From Antitrichia curtipendula (Eukaryota; Streptophyta; Bryopsida; Hypnales; Leucodontaceae): DNA of 64,000 bases. The stretch spans positions 30,318,001 to 30,382,000 of the forward strand of contig OX579637.1 in assembly GCA_951230915.1 (NCBI GenBank). The letters are read 5' to 3'. Within the stretch, counting starts at the first letter, position 1. Each line of letters opens with the position of its first letter. The position numbers and the translations under genes were made by a program. Under the pieces are notes generated by a model that saw only the letters and a list, made by a program, of their open reading frames with translations, was not told where the DNA came from and searched no databases. Positions 23,661 through 36,408 of this stretch are shown in pieces.

Positions 23661-25615
23661 CAAAAATAGAAAATAGTGCGGTTGGTACCATAGTCTATTT
23701 TGGAGGTTTAGGCAAATCATTCAAGTTTGTATTCTACTTTATGATACATCAAATTTTCAATTTTTGATTCATTTCTTATTGTCTTTTATTTCTTCAAATT
23801 TGAAAGAAAAAGGATGAAGTGCCAAAGCGTGTACTTCAACCATCAGCTATTACAAAAGTAAATACCTCCATAGGGAATTTGAAATTGATATATGAAGATA
23901 GACTTATCTTAATTTTTAACCCCTAAAGTCCCATTGGCCCTATGGAGGCCAAAATACAACTTTGGATAGGCTCCTAATTGTTCAAATCTTGTTGTAATTT
24001 TTTGAAACTTTTGGGGGAGCTGTAAAAACATGTAAGGTTTGTGGGAATATAATTTTTGTGTCAATTGCTGCCCGAGAGCAAAAGTTATAGCACCATAAGC
24101 CGAAAATAGTGGTTGGTGCAGCACAAAAAAAATCACAAAAGTTTAAATTAAAATTAAATTTTTTTCCCCTGGAATGTCATATTTTATGTACATGTGAAGC
24201 TTTGATTCATTCTATTTGGATTAGGGATGAGAAAGTTATAGACAATTTTGTTTTTTGGGCAATCTAAGCCTCTTTTACAAAAATATAACTTATAGAGCTC
24301 AATTTTGAATGCAATTTTTAGATTTTTTAGATTTTTTTTTTGGCAAGGTTAATTTTTTTTGTTAGAACAATCTCACCGTTGAGATTACTGTAATTTAATT
24401 CCATTTTAGAGAAAATAACAATTTAATTTTTTATTCAATCTTGGACCTACTTCTATTTAACAAATTTTTTAAAGCATGAAAATCAAATTTTTATCTCTTA
24501 AATTTTTTTTCATAGACTCTTAATTCAATCCTTCAGCATACAAATTTTTAGATTTAGAAATTGTAGTGCAAAAAATTTCCACAAACAGCGATCACAGTCA
24601 TCTAAAATTGCAAGACAATAATTTAAAAAACTTTTCTTTTCAACTTTGAATGCCAATATCTTCTAATCGTTATGGTCAAACTTTATGAAATTCTTACCAC
24701 ATGATCTCAAATAAGTGAAGCACAAGATCCTACAATTAGATTCTAAAAAGAATGATTTTTTTGCATTCTGGAGTGAATGCAACAAAAATGACAGTTTTAT
24801 GTGGTTTTTTGCAAGAAAATGGCCTTGGGACTTTAAAGGTTAATTACCAAAACTAATTCAAATTTCAAAAATTGTAAAGATGTATTATTCAATGCAACTT
24901 AGAATAATAATTTAATGATATTTATTGGAAAAAAACTATAAAATGTGATTGATATTATATCATTTCCATAAGATTAGAAATACTACTATTATAAACAATA
25001 ATTTTCAATAAACTTTCAAATCAAATATAAAAAATTATTTTATAATTTAATTTTTATGTTAAATGTGTGTCATTTTTACAAGAATTATTTTCCTTTAGAT
25101 TCAAAATCTAAAATTCTAATTGTGGTGACTAATAAAGATTTTTCTATATTTTTCTATGTTCAAGTCATTTGTGATGAGTGATTTTTGAATTATATAAGTT
25201 GCTCTCTAAGGTCAAATATATTAGCATCTTTTCAGTTATAGAGTATTAGTAATGAATTTTTTGAGAATTTATATTGTACAAATGTGAAAGAACTAATACA
25301 AGAATATACCAACAATTAGATGGATGACAATACCAAGATGATGTGTGTTTGGAACATCAATGGGCGATCATTTGTTGTTTGAAATTTGAACATTTGGTCC
25401 TTGAGGATATTAAAAAGTTAACATCTAGTACTAGATGGATCTTGGTAATCATAGTTTATAATAAAAAACATCAATAGAATTGAAAATTCTACTTTATATG
25501 CTATTGAGATATCTTAAGAAGAAGTGAATCCACAATAAATTTATTAATATTTTTATATAAATTTTAATATGATTTTTGCTCATATAACATTGTAAATGAA
25601 AGGAGTTTGAGTAAT
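23661..25615. other. AT-rich non-coding stretch
   Basis: No gene supported. Carries the inverted partner (24369-24386) of the 18-bp palindrome at 20379. Confidence 0.5.
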
Positions 25616-25619
25616 TTTT

Positions 25620-26310
25620 TTAATCACCTAAATGTCTTGGTTCAATAGTATACCAATGTTTAGAAGAAGGAATTCCTCTAGGATATTTGGTGCGTGCATT
25701 CAATTGATTGACTGATCTAGTCATTAACCCTTTTTTATTTGTCAATGCAACTCCTAAAGTGTAATTTCCTAACTCATCACCTTTTGTGTCAATTTCTAAA
25801 GTACCATGTACATATTCTTGACTCCTAAGAAATAAACCAAAACCATTGTTTGTACAAAATTTGTATATCATTTGCAACAATCCAAATTCTGCTCCTTCTG
25901 GATGTCATTTAGTGAACCATGTGATAATTGATGACTCCAAATCATTCATATCAATGTAGAGTTTGATATAAGAATTTTTGCTAATGTGCATTTGAATAAC
26001 ATTGGTTGGATTTTCTTTATGACCAATACATAAATAGCGAGTAGTGCTACCTTGGTTTTCAAAATGATTATTGATTTGTATTCTGAAGTGTGGCATAAGA
26101 CTTTTCCAAATGTTTGATGCGCATTGATCACCCAAATCCTTGAATGCCTTTTTTGCTGCTGGTGATATCTCTGAATTGTGGTATGGGACAATATCTCCTT
26201 CTACAACCTCTCCCGCATTTGTTGAATAACCGTGGCTTCTATTCTTGTAATTTCCACGCAAGGATGTATTTGTATGTTTAATTTGGCCGTATGGTGCATT
26301 GCTAATTAAT
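25620..26310 (-). pseudogene. Unknown protein, two frame segments split by one TGA
   Basis: One frame runs from at least NAPYGQIKHTNTSLRG (about 26305) through HGYSTNAGEVVEGDIVPYHN and WKSLMPHFRIQINNHF to TWFTK, hits a TGA at 25905, then continues HPEGAEFGLLQMIYKFCTNN, EYVHGTLEIDTKGDELGNY and LGVALTNKKGLMTRSVNQL to a TGA at 25620. Composition and mixed hydrophobic pattern look like a real globular protein, about 230 residues, lacking its N-terminus. I do not recognise the family. It stands alone in AT-rich DNA, so it may be a mobile-element or gene fragment. Confidence 0.5.
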
Positions 26311-26515
26311 ACAGTAAACTTTAAATTGGCTACTGGTATACTTTAAATTGACCTACTTTAAATTTATGAGTTGCTATAAAATGGTAGTTGGTCTTATAGA
26401 ATCCAAACAATTTGAAATAACAAATCCCTACATTCAAGAACCTATAATATGTGGCCCTCAAGACTGTGAACCTTAAAACCCTAGAATGCTCCAAATTCTA
26501 AATTCATAAACCAAC

Positions 26516-26606
26516 CCCATATCCTAAATCCTAAATCCTAAAAAATCCAAACTCTAAAATCTGTAAAAATCCAAACCCTAAGAACCCTAAGATTCATAAA
26601 CCCTAA
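26516..26606. repeat. Degenerate telomere-like (CCCTAAA) patch
   Basis: Repeated CCTAAATC, CCTAAAAAAT and ACCCTAA units, degenerate, of the plant TTTAGGG type. Confidence 0.45.
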
Positions 26607-26725
26607 ACCGTGCACTCATAAAATTTGTAGGAATTTCCTATAATTCGGACTGCACTTTGGGTTCCATATTAGACTTAATAGCATCTACAAAAAAAGTCTT
26701 AGCAGCTAAAGAGTAGCTCGTTGCA

Positions 26726-26950
26726 ATGAATGCTTAATGGCTTAGTCCGTCAAGATGTTAGTGGAGCCGGAAGCATATTAGACTTAAAAGCACCTGCCAG
26801 AAAAGTCTACCAAATCCTTCCAGAAAACCAACCCACCCTGCCAAAAAAGTCTAACAAACTCTTCCGAAAATTTATAACTAACTCAGGAGTGTCTGGAGAC
26901 AATGAATGCTTAATGGCTTAATCCGTCAAAATATTTAGTGGAGCCGGAAC
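26726..26950. repeat. Direct repeat, 176-bp spacing
   Basis: A ~49-bp segment ATGAATGCTTAATGGCTTAR...GTGGAGCCGGAA at 26726 is repeated at 26902 with a few differences. Non-coding. Confidence 0.7.
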
Positions 26951-27196
26951 TTCTTTGCGGCTAATGCAAATAATTCTGAAGGAATAATAAACGCGCCAGA
27001 GGAATCCGAGAAGAAATAGTAAACGCGAGCCCCTTATAAATGGACTTTTGCATGAACTGTCAGAAAATATGTATAAGAATGCTCTATACATGTCGTTGAA
27101 TTTGACCCCTTCAAAATTCTTAGAGGTTCCCGCTAATTCAGTCCTGCCTCTTCTTCTGCGCATGATTCCTCTTTTCTCTCTCCCGGCACTATCACG

Positions 27197-27583
27197 TCAA
27201 CACTGTTTCACCGCGGCGCTACCATTTTCTGTGATCTTTTTGTGATTTTGTTGCTCCATTTCCCTCGCACATTGCTCCAATGTCTTGGTCTCCGCAAATG
27301 TGTTCCCCGCGATTGTGTTTGGAAGTTGATGCAAAGCCACTAGAGTTTCAGGAACTTCATGCAGAGACAACAGTGTTTCACAAAGACGCGTTTGTTGATT
27401 GACCAAGCTTGGTAGTACGATTGTGTATGCTTTGGCCGCTTTGCGCAGTAGGTGTTCTATGATCTTGTTACTCCTTGTTCCATTTGATAGCGATGTTTTT
27501 TTGGATTGCATGGGATTGACATGCAGATGCACAAAGTTATAAAAGTCTACATGTTTGCCGTACATATATGCATATGAGTGCAT
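27197..27583 (-). other. Unassigned open frame, helical composition
   Basis: A 128-codon frame whose C-terminal two thirds (KAAKAYTIVLPSLVNQ, TLLSLHEVPETLVALHQL, EQCAREMEQQNHK) look amphipathic and helix-forming. No homologue was recognised in P1 or P2. It may be an exon relic. The start codon is real (ATG) but nothing else supports expression. Confidence 0.25.
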
Positions 27584-27679
27584 CTATATGGATACGTGTA
27601 TGAGCGCATCCGCGGTACGCGTATGAAAAATCTCGAGCTACTATTTGTTCTGAGTACGGTTCATGTAGACCAATCATCT

Positions 27680-28366
27680 TATCTTCGTGTCAAGGATATA
27701 TCAGATTCACCGGCAACATGTAGTCATCAATTCCAGAGGCAAGGATGACTCATCTCCGCGCTATAGTGACAAGCATTGTACAACATACAGAACTTCTACA
27801 GTTATATTTGACTCGAAGATAGTCAACTGAACTTATTGACATGGAAGCAGACTAAACGAGTAGGGTCGTCGATAATGTATCCTCAATTTTTGATTGTCAC
27901 TTATTTTCACAAGTATCTTCAAGTCAAAGATAAGCGAGTAACGCTTTACAAGATATTCTGAATGACCTCTATCATGTTCTGCACATCCCTCCCCTTTGTC
28001 GGGCGTGCTCGCCTTTGATACCGGAAAAAAGCTTATCAACAAGTCTCTCATACCCCAACTCAATTTTCTCGTGGAAGTGTTCAGTTCTATCTTCGACCCG
28101 AAGTTAACTCTACAGTAGGTTTGTAATTCATCATGTAGAGAGAATGAGTTTTGGTATGCATAAAAACAACGTCTACATATGAGTTGACCTCCTCTCATCC
28201 TTGAATCAAAGATAGACGGATTCATATTGAGCAGAAGTGATCTGTGTCTGTGCGCACCTTTTCTTCGGTGTGAAATCCATCCAAATGTTACCGTTATCTT
28301 TGTCTCGAGGATAAGCACCTAGTAGCTATCGTTGGGCACCATTTCGTTATCTTTGAGTCGAGGATA
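27680..28366. promoter_or_regulatory. Palindrome cluster of the P1 family upstream of the degraded DUF7869-like gene
   Basis: Seven sites: 27680-27698, 27803-27821 (TATATTTGACTCGAAGATA), 27914-27932 (TATCTTCAAGTCAAAGATA), 28088-28106, 28196-28214, 28295-28313 (TATCTTTGTCTCGAGGATA) and 28348-28366 (TATCTTTGAGTCGAGGATA). Same consensus as the P1 locus 9 kb away. They stop less than 100 bp before the reading frame begins. Confidence 0.75.
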
Positions 28367-28442
28367 TGTAGATCAACTCTAGCGACATGATTGTAGTCTG
28401 CTGGAGAGTAAGTTTGATTTGGTTTGCTTGTCCTTCTGCAGA

Positions 28443-29760
28443 ATGGATATACATGGACCTGACAATTTTGCAATTTGGGTGTCAACTTTACCTCCGGGTG
28501 TCGCAGTCTGCAACGGGATCCCTTGGGAATCCTGGAATATAAGAAACGTGACCCTCCTAAACAAAGCCGAGGAAGATGTGGCAAACGGAGTTTGCCGGAG
28601 TGTCGACGCAGACGTCGTCGTCGATATGGATGGGAAACCTCTTGGAGATGACCGGATTGCTATTCACATTACGGAGTCCTTATGCGAGGCTGAAGTTCCT
28701 TTGGCGTGGATGTGGTCCATCTACTCATGGCACATCAAGTAAGTCTTGCTGAACGGTGCCATGTTATATGACCACAACAAAATTGCTATCTACAAAAAGG
28801 CCCTGAGGGACTCCACACGACGCGTCCGTATCAGGTTTTGTGCTTATGAAAGCTCACGCGAGAGAATGGAGCATGATGTTCCTTCCAAAAAGGAATCCTT
28901 TTTTACGCAACAAGCTATCATGGAAGTTTCAAGCATGACATGCTGCCAGAAAAATTGTTTGCAGCCGTTCCCCCGGGGCTGAATCCAAACCATACGGTCT
29001 GAAGTTCATGTTGACGGTGGGGTATACTTCCGAAAAAATTGTCTTCTGAACGTGCATAGACAAATCCACCGAGATGCTATCGGCAAGAAGATGATAACCG
29101 TTGAAAGGGTTGAAGTGTGTTCCAAAGCATGGTGGACCATCCATGGGATATCAAAAATAACCTTCTACAGGTGTAAAAGGGCAGTGAAAGCGGGAAAGCG
29201 AGCAGAGCCGCACGGTAATTTGGGGTCGAGAAAACCCCGGAAGCACACTTTACAAGCTACTGCTACACTTCTTACTTTGCTCGAGAATTTGGCAGACCGA
29301 ATGCCACACAAATTGAGGACGTTGGGGACAGGGGAAAAAGTCGTATCCATGTGCCTCCCCTCTTCATTTCGATGGGGAGATGCGTTGTTGGAGATTAATG
29401 AAGTGAATGCGCAATTCGACTTACAACCTGTTTTGGCAAGTGGCTTGAGCAATATCCGACGAGCTTCATTTCCGGAGTTCAATCCGAAGGCTCGTGGAGA
29501 TAGTTTTGCCCGATGTGGTTTGTGCAATCAATATAAGCAACTGCGGAGTGCTTGCATTAACCATTCTATTGCGTGGTCAAAGTGGGACGCGCTTTTGACA
29601 AAACACATTGACTGCCAAAAGGCCCACAAAATTTTGTATTGTGCAAACAGAGGGGCCTTTGAGAAAAATCCTGAGAAGTTGGTAATCATCATCCATGACA
29701 AAATGGATCACTCCAAGACCGCTGTCGTAGCACAAGGAAGCACAAATCCTACCTTTAGGT
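28443..29760 (+). pseudogene. Degraded, 3'-truncated copy of DUF7869-like gene
   Basis: Frame from MDIHGPDNFAIWV through WMWSIYSWHIK (TAA at 28741), KKALRDSTRRVRIRF, TCCQKNCLQPF (TGA near 28980), ERVEVCSKAWWTIHGISK, LADRMPHKLRTLGTGEK, FARCGLCNQYKQ and IIHDKMDHSKTAV. Each block aligns with the minus-strand gene at 32742-36119 (for example WYIIHGIPKSTY, DQMPHQMRSIGNG, FAKCTLCDDLQQ, IIHDKMDTAKTA). It breaks off after the first conserved Asp region, so the QLDN and HTHEDID blocks are missing. It has no intron where the other copy has one (34671-34838). An acceptor-like TTCTGCAG precedes the ATG at 28443, so an upstream exon is possible. Confidence 0.75.
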
Positions 29761-29819
29761 GTTTTAAACGACAAAACACCCAAGATGACCCGTGTATCGT
29801 TTCCAAAGGACTTTAACTC

Positions 29820-31650
29820 GTAGTTTCCTCAAAATTACCGGAATGGGATCCGGAACCACAAACCAAGACAAAGAGGATCCGAAACGGAAACCCGGAAACA
29901 CCTTCTTTGACACCCGTATTCCAAAATTACTGTATCTTCTATCTCATACAATTTCATACCACTTTATTAGACATGGAGGAGTGTCATCATCCTGTGCCTC
30001 TCCTTGCCTATAGTAACTCCTTATTTCTCAGGGATGCGGATGCGGAACCGGAAGGAGTGTCCAAACCCTGTTCCTCTTACAAATCCGGATCTGTACCCTA
30101 GACTTTTAGTAACCAAAAGTAGAAGTTTAACCTCTTATCCGGAGGGTTCCGCTCTTGAATTTAGGAAGGAAGCATAAATCCTACCCCTCAATGGATTATA
30201 GTGACTGAAGTCTCACTCAAAAGAAATATAAAACAAACACAAAACAAACGCCAAAGCCTGGATGTGGATTCTTCCTCACAACTGGTCTGGACATCACTCC
30301 CTACCAGTAGGTCACTCAGGAAACCTCCACCTTCCTTTCTTACTACAACGACAGACTTATCCGGACAGAATTCCAAGGGTCGGATTTTTGGTACTTTGAT
30401 AACTAGGGGATCCTGACAATCTTCCTGTTCCTCTCTTCCAGATTCAGCTGGACCTCTCGGACGTCAGCCAGCGCTCACCTCCACTCTCGGAAGATTTACC
30501 TAACCTAAGAACGGCTATCCTGCTCAAAAGACATCCAAGGAACTTCAACAACCAGAATTTATCCTAGTACACAATAGGTTTACCAACCAAATTCAAAGAC
30601 TCTCAGAACTGGATCTAGACAGAATCCGGGGGTAACTCCTCCTCTTCAACTCCTTGAAATCAAGTTACTTGAACTAGTAGTGGACAAAACACCACCCCTC
30701 CTCTCAACACGAAACTCAGACTTTGCAGATGAGACTCACGAAGTAGAAGCTCAAACTTTCTTTGCAGAAAATTGACATTAAGGAAAAACAAGAGTACAAA
30801 CTGCCCGGAGTTGGAACTAACTCCCAACCCCTAAATACCAAACTGAAGGGAAACCCTAAAGGTCCCCAGAAATCCAAAATCAGGACCAGAGAATGACACG
30901 CGTCATTCCCTATCCACTAACCGTTGACTTTCCTATCATCCTCCCTTTTCCGCAAAAAGTGGATCTCAGATCCGAAATTCCCGGAAAAGAGGAAGTCCAG
31001 GTGCATTCTCTTGGAAAGCACCTCACAAGTTGTTTTCTATCTACTTCTAACTTTGGTTTTCATTTAACTTCCTAAAATCCTTCCTAAATAACTTCCTTCC
31101 TACTTCGGAAGCTGCTTCCTATCTACTTCCTAAGCAGTTTCGGGAAAGATTCCTCCTGTTTGATTGATCCTCTCCGAACTGGCTGTTTCCTGCTTGCTGG
31201 TGGTTTTTCCTTTGCTACCACTTTATCCTTCGATGGTGTTGGAGTCTTCCCCTTGAAGTTCGCTGCAGAGATCGGCAATGGCTTTGACTCCTCTTCGGAT
31301 CCGGATTCCGGATCCTCTTCCGGTTCCAGTTCCCGATAAAAACAGGAAGTCTTAACTTCCTGTTAACATAATTATCTCTCTACTACTACACTTATTGTAA
31401 GGATGCCATATTTAACTATTTCTGGACTTTCAATAGTCCAGAATTAAAGAGATGGTGAAATCCCCCGATCTACCTCAATTTCTGCACTCATAAGTCTTTT
31501 GGAGAGTGCTTCTTCGTGTGCTTGGAAATGCTAGAAAATTTGTAAATTACTGTTCCGTAGTTGACTGTGTCAGAGTTCACGTGTCTGGATTGGGAGATCT
31601 GTGGACCAGGTTTCCATAATTTCAGCATCCCGTTTACAACTCACGTCCCC
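29820..31650. other. Unassigned stretch rich in TTCCGG/CCGGAA
   Basis: No complete gene. Minus-strand frames at about 31340-31120 (acidic EPEEDPESGSEEES, then basic PASRKQPVRRGS) and 30430-30190 look partly coding, with stops. They may be remnants of an element protein. A GGATCCGGATTCCGGATCC patch lies at 31297-31315. Confidence 0.3.
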
Positions 31651-31656
31651 GAACCT

Positions 31657-32712
31657 ATCGAGAGATCCCACGATGACAACTAGTTCAAGCAAATACGGCT
31701 CCGAGCCCTATATTAATACCTCACTCACCGTTCTATTTGAAACGAATGCATCGTGAGATCTCCTGACAAGGTTGTCGAATATGCGGCAGCTTCATTGACA
31801 ATCTTTGTGTCGAAGCGCTACAGTTTGATTCATGTGATGTAGACAGTGCAATTCATAGATACATTAATGGAAGAAAACTTGAAATTCACTGGAAGTCCCA
31901 AACATCACTTCAGAATTATCAAACAAGCACTTCCTCTCGGGAAGAAGGAGACCATTTTTATCTAAGCAGGAGATTCCCCAATGGAGTGCTAATACAAGAA
32001 ACATTGTCATTTCACACTACATCCAGTGGAATGACAGGACTGTAGACAAGTGAGTCACAAGTGCTCAGACATTCAGCATACATCTGTAGACTGATGAATA
32101 TCGGCTACTGTACTATTCCATCTGAGGTATTTCAGTTTGTGTGGAGAAAATCGGGGTTCTATCACTACTGAAATACATCCAATCTCTGATGTCCACGTAA
32201 TTCTGAACATGCAGAACCCAGTCGACTAGAATTCCAACACGGACTGAAAGGGTAAAAAAATAAATGCGTATTCACACTAATCTTTGTGCATGTATAATCC
32301 GAACACTGTATTTGTCATTGATAAAAACATGAACCACTTCCATTTCAGCAGAGGAAAGAAAAACAGCCCGCACTTCACATATCAAGTGACTGCCCGTGTT
32401 TCGCACGCATAATGAACACCATAAACGAATTCATATATTCATCAAGATTTATGATGCTAATACATGTTACATAAAAACAACACTGAGAGGTTCATCGTCT
32501 AACAGTCGAACTCAAACAGGGTAGTGTACATAAAAAACCTAACTTTCGACTAAGCTACCTCAACGTGGAAAGCCTCGTGGGATCTCACGATTTCCGCAGC
32601 GACCTGAACAATGCATCGTGAGATCACATGATGGCCGCAACAACCCCCACAATTCATCGTGAGATATCACGATAGGCGCGCTACTCCACCGTATGTCGGG
32701 AGATCTCACGAT
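31657..32712. promoter_or_regulatory. Downstream palindromes of the DUF7869-like locus (six sites)
   Basis: 18-bp family ATCGTGRGATCYCACGAT: 31657-31674 (ATCGAGAGATCCCACGAT), 31750-31767, 32574-32591 (CTCGTGGGATCTCACGAT), 32615-32632, 32656-32673 (ATCGTGAGATATCACGAT) and 32695-32712. All lie beyond the 3' end of the gene; the last is 30 bp from its stop. Confidence 0.75.
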
Positions 32713-32741
32713 GGATTACTGTTCTCGGACAAGGGTCTTGA

Positions 32742-35700
32742 TCACGGGTCCAACACGTTTGCCCAATTCAAATTTGCCAAGGCAGCCTCCCTACTCTTCT
32801 TAGGAATGGTCCTCGATCTCGGATCTACTATTTTTGACCAATTCACATACGCCACAGCAGCTGCGTCAACCCAGGTAGGGGCTGAATCTTCAACAACCCA
32901 TTTACCGTACCAGCAATTCCGGTACCTCAACTCCAGCGTACTTTCGGAGTTATCGGGTCGCCAATACTGAATCAAAAACTTCCCGTAATATGCGTCTCCT
33001 TCCAGTCTGCATACAGTAGACAATGCTCTTCCTTGCCAAACAGCACATGTTTCCGGGACTTCCGGCCTAAGAAATACCCATGAGCCCGGTCATATGTCCA
33101 GCCACGGATTGAATCTTTCCATTGGCGCTTCATTTGCGGGGCCGCAATAAGGTTCAGGTTCCTCTTCTTCCTCCGGAATCACATCCATGGGATTTCCTTG
33201 GCGAGGGACTCCATTCTACGCTACCCTCCAATCATACTGTGGCCAAAAGCCTTCCACCAACTCCGGAGGACACTCAGGTAGTGGCTCCTTTAGCTCATTC
33301 AATACGCACTTCCAGTATTCTACGTAAGGGCCGAATGCAGTTGCAAATCCCTCGCATTTTGACATTCCTTGTTGCCAGTACTGAATGTACTTCTCGAGTC
33401 CCACCAAAATGAAACCCTTGTTCATGGTAGCTTTTCGCGCCATTTCCCTTGCCTTCTCTTGATTTCCACCCGCGACGGGAACCTCGTTGCCCCACATGGG
33501 CTTAAATGGAACAGGCTTCGGACAACCGTGAGGGAGCATGGGGCGACCATTTTCATTTCTCCTCCAAATGCGTTGAGAAGGTTTATTAGACGGAAGCCAC
33601 TTTGAATCAACTGCTGACTCCTTGTAATTCATGACGGGGACCCCATCAGTGTCCACGTAGAACTTGAACAGGTGCATCTCCCCCAATCCAATTAATCTTT
33701 CGGAGCCACCGGTCTGGTAACCCTCCACGAACGCCTTGAAATCCCCCACCTCCTGTATAAACTCCGGCAAAAATGACAATTCTTGGGACTGCATGAAGGC
33801 TTTCATGAGGTCAACGATGACGAAAGTGTTCTTGGTCTTGAGCGCCTTCAAAAGGTGGCTGAAATAGGCATCGATATCCTCGTGAGTATGTCCGACTAGT
33901 AGAAACCCGACCTGAATTTCCTTGAAGACACCTCGTGTAGTGAGCAACGACAAGATTGCCATTAGGTATTTGTTCTTGTTATCCTTAGCAGAGTTGTCGA
34001 GTTGAAGATATAACTTTTCAGGAAGGGGGGTCCTACCGACCTGAGCTCCTAGTTCAGTGAGAGTCAGGCTGTCCATACATCTCGACTTTCCTCTGAGCAG
34101 TGCCTCAAACATTGGATTCGCCGGAGGGTATGGAAAGAGGTCGCTTGCCTCTCGAATCGGTGGACCCTCCAGTCGGCGCAACAACCTCGCCAAAGACGAA
34201 ATGGTGAAGTTGGAGTCTGCCGGCCAACACGATGGAGCATAATGGGCGTACGCACCGTCACCATGACCATGAGCTACCATTCCTGTGACGCTCATGGGAA
34301 GCTGCCCCAAACCCGCCGTGGCCTTTGTCGTCACCCGCATTCTAGGGAGAGCCGTCTTTGCCGTATCCATCTTGTCGTGAATTATACATAAAATTCTCCG
34401 TGGATCTCGTTTGGATTCCTCACGCCAAGAGGCATACAGACGACGGCAAGACGCTTGGTGATTCAGATGATGAGCCCTTTGATTCATGAACTCCACGTAT
34501 TGGGGGCTTCCCTTCGGGGACTTCAGGATGTACTGCTGTAGATCGTCGCACAGGGTACATTTTGCGAACGAACTTCCAACAGGCTTAATGTGGACGTTGT
34601 TGAAGTGGTCCTTCTTAATTCTACTAATGGTCGACTGGCTAACGGGCGGCAGACCGTAGTCAGCATTCAACTGGAAAAACAGAACGACTAAGCTTCAGAA
34701 ACAGTACGAGCAAAAAGAGCCAACGAACGAAAATGACAAACACTATTCCAGAGAAACGATCGTGACATCCCACGATCGTTGATCCAGTCGAGGGATCTCA
34801 CGATCACTAACTGCATTACTCAGAATCAATGGGTTTACCTCATTAGCATCTGCTTGGACTCGTTTCCAGTTTCTGCCTACAGGCAGATATTTAAGAGTGT
34901 CCACTCAGCCATTACCGATACTACGCATTTGGTGGGGCATTTGATCAGCGTTCTCGTCAATAATGGCTTTCATAGTCCCTGTAACCTGAACAGTCCGAGT
35001 CCTCGGTCGCTTAATCCCTTTGTTTCTGTGCGTCCCCGAATTCACGCCGTTGTTGTACATCTCGATGTAAGTGTGGTAGGTCGACTTTGGGATTCCGTGA
35101 ATTATGTACCACGCCGTACCACAAACTTCCACTCCTTGTAGTGTGATGAATTTTTGCTTCCGATCCCTATTCATTTTGTGGAGCTGCCCTCCTACTGCAA
35201 TCCCATATTTGCGGAGGTCCTCGAACGACTTCAAGTAGTATTTCTTCCTATGCAACAGCGTCAACTCCTGGTTAAAATGCTGACAACACAGATGTTTGCA
35301 GCACTTTTGCGAGCTCACTTTGCGGATCTCTTCGTCTGCCGTTTTCCGGTCTAACTGTGATTCCTTCAGCTTTATACTGGGTTTACGAACTACAAAGCGA
35401 TATGGTGCTTTCATTCTACCTCTGAGATAAGCGAGAGGGTCGTCTGTATCTGGATTGGCGGCAAAATGATCCATGGTCTCCTTCAACGACCAACCGCTTG
35501 GAAACCAGCACTCCGACAATGGCCACCTCTCGTGTGACATTATGGCTTCCTCGTTACCCACAAAAACATCGAGGACTAATACACCCACGAAGCCCTCACT
35601 AAGTGTTTCATCCTGGAAATGATCCTCCACCCTCCAGCAAATGATACAGCCCGACGAAACGTGGAGTCCCCATCTGTCTTTCCAATGAACATCAAGTGCA

Positions 35701-36119
35701 AACCAGGCCCCTTGGCGAATATATGGACAGGGATCCATTGGGGGATCCCTCGACGCTCTTACAACATCGGCGATTCTCCACAGCACGACACATCCCTGAA
35801 CATCATACAATGTTCTATAACTCCTGTGTTGGGGGTTAAATCTTAAGTTCTGGAACTCTAACTTTATGGAATGAGGCTGCACCAGCATATAAATCCAGGG
35901 CTCTACAGGTAGAGGCACACCCAGCCACTGGCCTTGAGGACGAACCTCCTTAACAATCCCGGATCCGACCTCACCGTATCCAGGAACAAACAGCTTAACC
36001 CAATCACCGATCAAGAACGATGGAGATTCATCGCTGGACTCCTGTGATCCACTTCCCACATGCTCACCGCATACATATGGAACAATCGCATCAGCAGCGG
36101 ACTCACTAAATGAATCCAT
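32742..36119 (-). pseudogene. DUF7869-like (putative DDE-type) protein, two exons, three in-frame stops
   Basis: Exon 1 is 34839-36119 and exon 2 is 32742-34670, joined by a GT-AG intron (GAG|GTAAAC ... CAG|TTGAAT). The frame is kept for 1070 codons except TGA 34905, TAG 33216 and TGA 33090. Exon 1 has a Cys cluster KCCKHLCCQH (residues ~272-281) and a helix-turn-helix-like WYIIHGIPKSTYHTY (337-351). Exon 2 has IIHDKMD (97-102), LQLDNSAKDNKNKYL (222-236) and VGHTHEDIDAYF (259-270), the conserved acidic blocks of DUF7869-type proteins, compatible with an RNase-H/DDE fold. That would suggest a transposase, but this is inference. All three stops fit C-to-T changes (CGA to TGA, CAG to TAG). Palindromes surround it and fill its intron. 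Confidence 0.7.
34759..34804. promoter_or_regulatory. Two palindromes inside the DUF7869-like intron
   Basis: ATCGTGACATCCCACGAT (34759-34776) and GTCGAGGGATCTCACGAT (34787-34804), both within the 168-bp intron 34671-34838. None was found in the flanking 3.2 kb of exon. Confidence 0.75.
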
Positions 36120-36408
36120 TCTCGGTGATTTATGGCGAAGAGATCTCGAAGATTTGTTGAACCTACAAAAATCATGAACTATAGCAGGAGTTAGTTTAGT
36201 TAAGAGATCGGCGTTCCCTTTGTAGCCAAGGAACCTGACGACAATGTCTTCAGTTCCGGTTGACTACTAAGGAAACACTTGCAGTACGATATACAAGATA
36301 CCTAGTCAATCATCAACAATAGTGTTAGGGAATCTAAGGATAGCAGGTCTTGGCAAATGAATAGAGTACCCCGACAAGGTACGCAAGAACATCTGATGTC
36401 CACAAGCA

